13,080 nucleotides of DNA. Source: HGM11788 sp964654945. Lineage in GTDB: Bacteria; Bacillota; Clostridia; Lachnospirales; CAG-274. A program made the translations under genes and the position numbers. The notes beneath the pieces are model-generated. The model had not been told where the DNA came from. It ran no database searches and saw only the letters and a program-made list of their open reading frames with translations. The stretch is taken from the NCBI GenBank assembly GCA_964654945.1, contig CAZZLN010000051.1, positions 1 through 13,080 on the forward strand, in the 5' to 3' direction. Below, piece by piece: positions 7,851 to 13,080 of this stretch (positions are counted from its first letter, which is position 1; every line of letters starts with the position of its first letter).

Positions 7851-7929
7851 ATCAACTAATCAACTAAATTAATATAAACTGAAGCGAATAATTTACACTG
7901 CCTATATAAACGATGACTTCAATTTAGTT
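7851..7929. repeat. Inverted repeat and small tandem repeat after bioY
   Basis: AACTAAATT (7862-7870) pairs with AATTTAGTT (7921-7929), and GAAG (7881-7884) with CTTC (7917-7920), leaving an asymmetric internal loop. An 8-base tandem repeat, ATCAACTA twice (7851-7866), overlaps its edge. The structure lies just past the bioY stop and could weakly end or stabilise that transcript, but there is no clear T-tract. No other feature is visible between bioY and the tRNA promoter. Confidence 0.35.
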
Positions 7930-7934
7930 AAAAT

Positions 7935-8456
7935 TTATATTCTGTTAAGTCTTTTTCTTATTTTACTTCCAAGTATAATTGCTATAATCATTTTTAATAA
8001 ATCACCAAAAATAAAAGGTACAACGCAGGCAAATAATGCAGCCATAAAATTTGTATTCATAACATACATAAACCATAATATTGAAAGAATATAAACAACC
8101 ATTGTTCCGAAAATCATTCCAATAACCTGCATTATTTTGCTGCTTTTAAATTTTTGAATAAATAAACCGCTAATTATTATCATAAAGAAAAAGCCTATAA
8201 GACATCCTCCTGTTGGTCCTACCGCCTTTACAAAACCTCCTGAAAAGCCTGAAAAAACAGGCAGACCTATTATACCTAAAATATAATATAGTGTATAGCT
8301 TATAAAAGAATTTTTTGTACCGATTATGTATATAGAAAAATAGAGTACAAGATTTGTAAAAGATATTGGAACTGCACCAATAGGTATTGATAAAGGTGCA
8401 AGAATACATATTACAGCCGTCATTAAGGCAATTGACGTCATTTGTTTTGTAGTCAT
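7935..8456 (-). CDS. bioY: Biotin transporter S component BioY
   Basis: An integral membrane protein (173 residues) of about six helices that binds biotin and carries it across the membrane, normally as the substrate-specific subunit of an ECF transporter with shared EcfA/EcfA'/EcfT (not in this window). The family signatures are clear: VPISFTNLVLY near the N-terminus, GLPVFSGFSGG and GPTGG in the middle. I start it at the ATG at 8456: AAGGAG (8465-8470) lies eight bases upstream, whereas the longer open frame runs back into bioB without a ribosome binding site. The gap from the bioB stop is 13 bases, so the genes are cotranscribed. Regulation is presumably by biotin through the BirA-type operator ahead of bioB. 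Confidence 0.95.
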   Translation of the reverse strand: MTTKQMTSIALMTAVICILAPLSIPIGAVPISFTNLVLYFSIYIIGTKNSFISYTLYYILGIIGLPVFSGFSGGFVKAVGPTGGCLIGFFFMIIISGLFIQKFKSSKIMQVIGMIFGTMVVYILSILWFMYVMNTNFMAALFACVVPFIFGDLLKMIIAIILGSKIRKRLNRI

Positions 8457-8464
8457 TTGTGTAT

Positions 8465-8471
8465 CTCCTTT
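8465..8471 (-). promoter_or_regulatory. Ribosome binding site fixing the bioY start
   Basis: AAAGGAG on the minus strand overlaps the bioB stop codon (8470-8472) and sits eight bases from the ATG at 8456. It rules out the longer in-frame start at 8495, which lies inside bioB. Confidence 0.85.
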
Positions 8472-9387
8472 AAATTTCGAAGCCATTTTCAACAAACATT
8501 TGTTTGTCCTTAGAAATTGTGCTTCCTGTTGTAGTAAGAAAATCTCCTGTTATAGTTGAATTTGCACCGGAGAAAAATGCTTTTATACCATTATCCGAAA
8601 GCTTATTTCTGCCTGCTGCTATTCTTATATCCGACTTTGGATTTGAAATTCTGAATATTGCAATTGTTCTTATTATTTCTTCCTCTGTCAAAGGCTTTGC
8701 ATTCTCAAGAGGTGTGTTTTTAATAGGGTTTAATATATTAATCGGTATTGATTTTACATTGAGTTCAGAAAGTGTAACCGCCATATCAACTCTGTCCTCA
8801 ATACTCTCTCCCATACCTATTATACCGCCTGAACATATTTCAAGACCTGCTTTTTGTGCAGCTTTTATTGTGTCAATTTTATCCTGAAAGCTGTGGGTTG
8901 TACATATGTTTTTAAAATAGCTTTCAGATGTTTCAATATTGCAGTGATACCTTGTTACACCACTGTTTTTTAACTTAACAAGCTGCTCGTAGCTTAGAAG
9001 TCCAAAAGATGCACATAAATTTATATCCGGACATTTTAAGTGAATGTTTTTATAGGCTGATAAGGCAAGTTCAAAATCTTTTTCCTTTAAGGCTTTTCCG
9101 GCAGTAACTATTGAATATCTATGTACACCGGCTTTATAATGGTTAATGCAATCTTCAACAATTGTATCCTCGTCAGCAAAGCTATGTGTATCAATATTAG
9201 TGTTGTTATGCCTTGACTGAGCACAAAATTTACAGTTTTCGCTGCAATTGCCTCCTTTGCCATTAATAATTGCACATAAATCAATATGTTTCCCTAAGTT
9301 TTTATTTTTTATATCATCTGCCATAGCAGTAAGCTTATCTAAATCCATATTAACAAGCTTCATTATTTCATATTTATTGCAAACCAT
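8470..9387 (-). CDS. bioB: Biotin synthase (radical SAM)
   Basis: Converts dethiobiotin to biotin by radical sulfur insertion, the last step of biotin synthesis. The radical-SAM [4Fe-4S] motif is CSENCKFC (Cys48, Cys52, Cys55). Other family marks follow: YHCNIETS, EICSGGIIGMGES, and near the end IRIAAGR, whose Arg is the expected ligand region of the auxiliary [2Fe-2S] cluster, then ITGDFLTTTGS. At 305 residues it is slightly short but complete. GAGGTG lies five bases before ATG. First gene of a bioB-bioY operon. No bioA, bioD or bioF is in the window, so the cell either has them elsewhere or imports dethiobiotin. The promoter -35 box lies within a BirA-type operator. Confidence 0.97.
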   Translation of the reverse strand: MVCNKYEIMKLVNMDLDKLTAMADDIKNKNLGKHIDLCAIINGKGGNCSENCKFCAQSRHNNTNIDTHSFADEDTIVEDCINHYKAGVHRYSIVTAGKALKEKDFELALSAYKNIHLKCPDINLCASFGLLSYEQLVKLKNSGVTRYHCNIETSESYFKNICTTHSFQDKIDTIKAAQKAGLEICSGGIIGMGESIEDRVDMAVTLSELNVKSIPINILNPIKNTPLENAKPLTEEEIIRTIAIFRISNPKSDIRIAAGRNKLSDNGIKAFFSGANSTITGDFLTTTGSTISKDKQMFVENGFEI

Positions 9388-9407
9388 AATATCACCTCAC
9401 AGTTTAC

Positions 9408-9435
9408 ATATTATCATAAAATTAAAAATTGTCAA
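9408..9435 (-). promoter_or_regulatory. bioB-bioY promoter overlapping the BirA operator
   Basis: On the minus strand, TTGACA (9430-9435, perfect) and TAATAT (9408-9413, weaker) are separated by 16 bases. The -35 box is part of the promoter-proximal operator half-site, so a bound repressor would block RNA polymerase. Confidence 0.7.
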
Positions 9436-9463
9436 CCTTTATTTTTATAAAAGTTGACAATTT
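9426..9463. promoter_or_regulatory. BirA-type biotin operator, also a possible terminator
   Basis: A perfect 11-bp inverted repeat, AAATTGTCAAC (9426-9436) and GTTGACAATTT (9453-9463), has a 16-base spacer. Known BirA boxes have half-sites close to TTGTNAAC/GTTNACAA with the same spacing, and this one lies directly ahead of bioB, so control by biotinyl-AMP-bound BirA is very likely. Read on the minus strand it also resembles an intrinsic terminator (stem followed by TTTTT), starting four bases past the stop of the recombinase/spoVT frame. It may therefore insulate bioB from upstream transcription. Confidence 0.85.
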
Positions 9464-9466
9464 AGT

Positions 9467-9930
9467 TTACTGTTCCATCTGTTTTCCTAAAAAACCTGCT
9501 GCTGTTTGGGCTAATTTTCCCTCAAGCTCACCCATTTTTTTGTCATCACTTAGCATAACTATAGCACCTAAAGCATCTCCCTCACATATAATAGGAGTTA
9601 TAAGCTCATAATTATATACAGCATTATTATCTTCTCTTAAAATAGGTACAAAGTTTGAATCAGAGCGGTTAGCAATATGTGTATTTCTGTTGTTAATAAT
9701 TTCTTCAAGTTCACTGCTTATGTGCTTTTCCATAAATTCCTTTTTTGATATGCCTGATACTGCTATAATCTGGTCTTTATCAGATATGCAGGTTATATGC
9801 CCTGCACTTTTAGCAAGACTTTCTGCATACTCCTTTGCAAAAGCACCAAGCTCCCCAATAGGCGAATATTTCTTCAGAATAATTTCACCATCTCTGTCTG
9901 TAAATATCTCTAACGGGTCACCTTCACTGA
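9467..9930 (-). pseudogene. spoVT: 3' part of interrupted spoVT (stage V sporulation protein T)
   Basis: These ~152 codons match SpoVT from about residue 30 to the C-terminus: the last strand of the AbrB domain and the whole GAF-like ligand-binding domain. In spore-formers SpoVT is a forespore regulator that tunes sigma-G genes and spore maturation. The ~29 missing residues hold most of the swapped-hairpin DNA-binding domain, so this piece alone cannot act as SpoVT. The sequence shows no decay, which suggests recent interruption or regular restoration by excision. The 5' part should lie on the minus strand beyond the right edge of the window. The piece has no promoter or start of its own and is expressed, if at all, as the tail of the recombinase. 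Confidence 0.9.
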
Positions 9931-11641
9931 TAACATTGACACCGATAACCTTAGCCCTCTGATTTCGTGTTTTTTGGCTAAGAATATAATGTGACGAATT
10001 GGTTTTATCGATGCCTAAATTAAAATTTACCGTATTATCCTTTGGTTCTCTCTCTTCATTAAGCTTTAAAAGAGTATCAATATCAGCTCTAAGCTTAATA
10101 TTAATGTGGTCTTCAAATACAGTAATCCTTTCAATTATATAGCCTATATCCGTCCTATCAAGAGTTTCCTTATTTAAAATATCATCAAATATATCTATTA
10201 CCGTTTTTGCTTTTCTGTTTATATTAATAACATTATTTCTTCTGTCTGTTACCATTGAAATCTGAGATTTAAACCCTTCTATTAAATCAAGAAGTTCCTT
10301 CTCCATATCATCATACATTTCCTCTATAGTATCTGAATGGTCAGGTCGCTTTATGAGCTCTCTCATTTTCTGCTTTGCTAAGTTCTTTAACTGAGCCTTT
10401 ACACTTTCAAGCTCAGATTCAAGTATATCAATAGTGTTTGTATTTTCTTTGATATACTCAGGCTCTTTTTTGATTGATGCCTCAAGCTCCTTTATCATAT
10501 CATCAGAATTATCTCTTACCATTCTAATATAGCTCTTTAAAAGCATATTCAAAAGGTCAACTCTTGTATGATGTGATGAACAGCCTTTTACACCTCGCCT
10601 GTGATAAGTACCGCAAACATAGGCTGGTGCTAAATCAGGTCTGCTCATAGAAAACATAGGACTGCCACACTCACCACAAAAAAGAAAGCCTGAATAGCTT
10701 GTATCATATTTCTTTACACCTCTGTAATGAGAGTTTGTTCTCTTTTTAAGCTGTGTCTGTGCTGTATTAAATACCTTTTCATCAACAATAGCCTCATGAT
10801 TTTTTTCAAAAACAATATGTTCACTTTCAGCATTTTTAATGTCGTCACCATTTATTTTGGCTCTCTTATACTTACCCTGTCTTAAAGTACCAATGTAGAA
10901 GTCATTTTCAATAATACCCTGAATAGTGATAATGCTCCATTCAGACCTTGCCTTTATTTTGTTTTCAATACCAAGGGCATCCTTTCTTGCCTTTTCGTGC
11001 ATACGGGGTGTAGGTATCTTTTTGTCTGTAAGATAGTTTGCTATTTTCTTATACCCCCACCCTTGATTATATAAATTAAAAACCTCTCTTACTACCTCAG
11101 CAGCAGAATTATCAACTTCAAAGGTCATTTTTTTGCTGTCAGTAATTACATATCCATAAGGAACAGAACAAATCCACTTGCCGTCAGACTGTCTGCGTCT
11201 AATAACATTTTTAACCTTTTTGCTTGTATCAGTAACAGGCATTTCATTTATAAGAAATCTGAACTGAATAGCAGTCCAGTCATCATAAGTAGGATAATCT
11301 ATACCGTCACCTATGGATATAATTCTAACACCGGCATCACGAAGGTCCTCAAGCTCTACTAAACCCTTGCTGTTTCTTCTGGAAAATCGGCTGAAATCCT
11401 TTATAATAAGAATTTTGTACTCACCATTCATAAGCTTTCTTCTAAGCTTCTGATATTCTTCTCTTTGCTCAAAGGTATAGCCGGACCTGTCCCTGTCACA
11501 GTAAAATTCAAGATTTGATCTATGAAATGTTCTGGATACATAATCTTCAATTATAGCTTTCTGGTTTTCAATACTTGTATTGTCCCTGTCCATTTCCTCA
11601 TCAACTGATATTCTGCAATAACCTGCAATATTTAACGCCAT
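9467..11641 (-). CDS. Large serine recombinase fused in frame to the SpoVT C-terminal part
   Basis: Residues 1 to about 570 are a complete large serine recombinase, the class that integrates and excises phages and skin-type elements. The resolvase domain has YCRIS with catalytic Ser12, DRSG (51-54) and KDFSRFSRR (81-89). The Recombinase domain runs about 155-290, with a zinc ribbon (Cys322, Cys325, Cys343, Cys354) and a long coiled coil (about 380-470). There is no stop codon where such proteins usually end. From about Glu573 the frame continues as SpoVT, from about its residue 30 to its end: GDPLEIF, ILKKYSPIGELG, FAKEYAESL, PIICEGDALGA, TAAGFLGKQME. The SpoVT AbrB DNA-binding core is missing. 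The start has a strong AAGGAGGTGAG site. A frameshift or assembly join is unlikely since both parts are intact, but read mapping would settle it. Best read as a recombinase at the edge of an element inside spoVT. Confidence 0.95.
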   Translation of the reverse strand: MALNIAGYCRISVDEEMDRDNTSIENQKAIIEDYVSRTFHRSNLEFYCDRDRSGYTFEQREEYQKLRRKLMNGEYKILIIKDFSRFSRRNSKGLVELEDLRDAGVRIISIGDGIDYPTYDDWTAIQFRFLINEMPVTDTSKKVKNVIRRRQSDGKWICSVPYGYVITDSKKMTFEVDNSAAEVVREVFNLYNQGWGYKKIANYLTDKKIPTPRMHEKARKDALGIENKIKARSEWSIITIQGIIENDFYIGTLRQGKYKRAKINGDDIKNAESEHIVFEKNHEAIVDEKVFNTAQTQLKKRTNSHYRGVKKYDTSYSGFLFCGECGSPMFSMSRPDLAPAYVCGTYHRRGVKGCSSHHTRVDLLNMLLKSYIRMVRDNSDDMIKELEASIKKEPEYIKENTNTIDILESELESVKAQLKNLAKQKMRELIKRPDHSDTIEEMYDDMEKELLDLIEGFKSQISMVTDRRNNVININRKAKTVIDIFDDILNKETLDRTDIGYIIERITVFEDHINIKLRADIDTLLKLNEEREPKDNTVNFNLGIDKTNSSHYILSQKTRNQRAKVIGVNVISEGDPLEIFTDRDGEIILKKYSPIGELGAFAKEYAESLAKSAGHITCISDKDQIIAVSGISKKEFMEKHISSELEEIINNRNTHIANRSDSNFVPILREDNNAVYNYELITPIICEGDALGAIVMLSDDKKMGELEGKLAQTAAGFLGKQMEQ
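9915..9950. other. Predicted attachment junction (attL/attR) inside spoVT
   Basis: Similarity to SpoVT begins at about 9923-9930, and everything to the right is recombinase coding sequence, so the crossover lies here. An imperfect inverted repeat, GGTCACC (9916-9922) against GATAACC (9944-9950), is centred near 9933, as expected of a serine-recombinase att site with partial symmetry. The exact core cannot be set without the other junction, which is outside the window. Confidence 0.6.
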
Positions 11642-11668
11642 AGACTCACCTCCTTATTTATTGATAAC

Positions 11669-11697
11669 ATTGTAATATATTTTATACAAAATTTCAA
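11669..11697 (-). promoter_or_regulatory. Sigma-A-like promoter of the recombinase gene
   Basis: On the minus strand, TTGAAA (11692-11697) and TACAAT (11669-11674) are separated by 17 bases, each 5 of 6 to consensus. The leader would be about 20 bases and carries the strong ribosome binding site. It looks like a vegetative promoter, and I found no good match to a late sporulation sigma factor. Confidence 0.6.
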
Positions 11698-11857
11698 GTA
11701 ACAAAATTATCTATTACTCTAAAACTATTTAACAAAAACACTAACTCCCAATATATTCTGATAATTATACTTTTTGTGTCTCAACCAAATGTTTAATGCT
11801 TTCAGCTATAAACTTTTCATGAGTTTTTATTAGTATTTTCTAATATCTTCATTATTT
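11698..11857. other. Gap between the helicase-like gene and the recombinase
   Basis: AT-rich, with no open frame of note and no strong terminator. A weak hairpin, AAACT/AGTTT near 11809-11830, could form. I see no ribosome binding site or RNA gene in it. Confidence 0.4.
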
Positions 11858-13078
11858 CTAACTATTCTTTTTTAATCCTAAGCCTACAAAAGCTCGTCTG
11901 CCATCATTTCTTTTATGGTTAGTCTTTCTTGGTTTTATACCTGTTAAGGCTGATACTGTTCTTGAAAATACTGTTTTATTATTATTTGGTATTTTTGTAT
12001 TATATTTATTATAAGCGAACTCAACAAAAGCAGAAAATAAATCAGCTGAATAAACCTCTCTTTTTTTATGCTTATAACAGCATTTGCTGATAAAGTTTTT
12101 TACCATTTCATCATAAGGCTCAACTATTTCTCTCTCTGAATTATTATATAAATCCACCTTATTACTTATTTTTACATCAAGCTTATTATAATCGTCATCA
12201 TGAAAAATGTTATTATTTTCAAGAATTTTAGGAAATTCTAACAACAAATATATTATATCCTCATCACTCAAACTTTGAATTAAATTTTCGCACTTTTCCA
12301 TTTCATTATTTGTTATTATAATATTACTGCAATTAAGCCTATACATATATTTATCAAAATTACTTACCAAATAATTTACTTCACCTGCGCTCTTAGCATA
12401 AATAATTATTGGAATATTATTATTAACTGTCACAGTACAATGAACAATGCTGTTGTTCGTTTTATTATGCTTATTAGCATATGAAACCTTTGCTCCTGAC
12501 AATAACTTTCTAAGTCTATTAATTTTACTCGGATAACGCTTAACGACTACATTATCAACAAATATTGGTCCTATTTTATTTATCTTTGCACATAAAATGT
12601 TAATTACATAATCCTCAGAGCTTAATTCTGAAGTATTTTGCACTTCTAAATTTTTATTTTCCTTCATCCTTCTAAATAAGCTTTTATATATGCAAAACAG
12701 CTCCGTTGTACAATTATAAAGCATATACCCGTTTTTATCGTTGCTTTTATTTGAGATATAGTTTCTGATAACTTTCGCCAAAAAATATAATGGCTTATGA
12801 TTGCCACCGCTTAACAATTTAAGAATTTCTTCTATTTTTTCAGATTTATTTAAATTAGCCGACAATTCAGCAATTGGTAAATCCAAAAGCAACGGCTTAT
12901 ATACATCCTTATAATTACAAATTTCATGCTCTTTACTATCTTCATTATAGGAATACATATAATTTTTTGTATTAATATAAATATGTAAATCGTTTTCCAA
13001 ATTATATTGATTGCTGTTACGCTTATCAATAGAGTCAGCTATTAAATTATAAATATATTTACTAAACTTTTTAGTCAA
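11858..13078 (-). CDS. Degenerate D5/SF3-type helicase-primase-like protein (5' end at window edge)
   Basis: A 406-codon open frame reaching the window edge. The first codon inside is TTG, no ribosome binding site can be seen, and the true start may lie outside. No enzyme motif is intact, but the layout suggests a worn phage/plasmid SF3 (D5-like) helicase: SGGNHKP (90-96) where Walker A GxxGNGKS is expected, IFVDN (172-176) for Walker B, LRKLLSGAK (189-197) for the conserved L-K-x-L-x-G-G-D stretch, and TVNNNIP (217-223) for the sensor Asn motif. Spacings from Walker B onward are normal for the family; the A-to-B gap is long. The C-terminal part (about 340-402, with DLFSAFVEFAY, KTVFSR and FVGLGLK) resembles the winged helix at the end of phage primases. 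The Walker Ser/Thr and acidic pair are lost, so ATPase activity is unlikely. It probably belongs to the same mobile element as the recombinase. The family call is tentative. Confidence 0.5.
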   Translation of the reverse strand: MTKKFSKYIYNLIADSIDKRNSNQYNLENDLHIYINTKNYMYSYNEDSKEHEICNYKDVYKPLLLDLPIAELSANLNKSEKIEEILKLLSGGNHKPLYFLAKVIRNYISNKSNDKNGYMLYNCTTELFCIYKSLFRRMKENKNLEVQNTSELSSEDYVINILCAKINKIGPIFVDNVVVKRYPSKINRLRKLLSGAKVSYANKHNKTNNSIVHCTVTVNNNIPIIIYAKSAGEVNYLVSNFDKYMYRLNCSNIIITNNEMEKCENLIQSLSDEDIIYLLLEFPKILENNNIFHDDDYNKLDVKISNKVDLYNNSEREIVEPYDEMVKNFISKCCYKHKKREVYSADLFSAFVEFAYNKYNTKIPNNNKTVFSRTVSALTGIKPRKTNHKRNDGRRAFVGLGLKKNS

Positions 13079-13080
13079 TG

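Noticed and set aside
8457..8495. Thirteen-codon N-terminal extension of BioY
   Set aside because: It starts inside bioB with no ribosome binding site, while the ATG at 8456 has AAGGAG at good spacing.
8504..8887. Plus-strand open frame of 127 codons antisense to bioB
   Set aside because: A mirror of the well-supported bioB reading frame, without start signals.
9467..11641. A normal evolved recombinase-GAF regulator fusion
   Set aside because: The tail matches SpoVT to its exact C-terminus and starts in mid-AbrB domain, which fits integration into a gene and not a domain-boundary fusion.
11642..11710. Sporulation sigma factor (sigma-E, G or K) promoter for the recombinase
   Set aside because: No -35/-10 pair fits at proper spacing, whereas a sigma-A-like pair fits well.
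1..13080. CRISPR array or toxin-antitoxin pair
   Set aside because: No spaced direct repeats of array type and no small overlapping gene pair were found on either strand.

Overview
The window is strongly AT-rich DNA from a spore-forming, low-GC Gram-positive anaerobe of the Clostridia, most likely Lachnospiraceae or a relative. The evidence is the codon use, the strong AGGAGG-type ribosome binding sites, the Firmicutes-type promoters, a clostridial-type BirA/bioB/bioY unit and sequence of the sporulation regulator SpoVT. No CRISPR array, rRNA gene or replication origin is visible.

Left part (1-3360): a gene-free leader holds a strong hairpin that may be the end of an IS200/IS605-type element. 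It is followed by a minus-strand operon ending at a good terminator (211-244). In transcription order the operon encodes a membrane-anchored SGNH-hydrolase-like protein with an apparently broken active site, a small single-pass membrane protein of unknown role, and glutamyl-tRNA synthetase (gltX). Its promoter is at 3359-3387, back to back with the next operon.

Centre (3440-7683): a plus-strand operon with overlapping genes encodes a MoxR AAA+ ATPase, a DUF58 membrane protein and a multi-pass membrane protein with an extracytoplasmic transglutaminase-like domain. This is the classic moxR/DUF58/transglutaminase set, but the catalytic Cys and His of the transglutaminase are replaced by Phe and Tyr. 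The operon ends at a terminator that can also serve the convergent tRNA-Leu(UAG) gene.

Biotin unit (7935-9463): a minus-strand bioB-bioY operon (biotin synthase and the biotin transporter S component) follows a perfect inverted repeat that fits a BirA operator and overlaps its -35 box. The same repeat can act as terminator for the gene upstream.

Right part (9467 to the end): this is the most notable region. One minus-strand ORF of 724 codons consists of a complete large serine recombinase (about residues 1-570) running in frame into SpoVT from about its residue 30 to its natural C-terminus. SpoVT's first ~29 residues, the core of its AbrB DNA-binding domain, are absent. The simplest reading is that a mobile element has integrated inside spoVT, that about 9915-9950 is one attachment junction, and that the 5' end of spoVT lies beyond the right edge of the window. 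This resembles the skin-type elements that interrupt sigK and other sporulation genes. The gene behind the recombinase looks like a degenerate phage/plasmid D5-type (SF3) helicase-primase, which supports a mobile-element origin.
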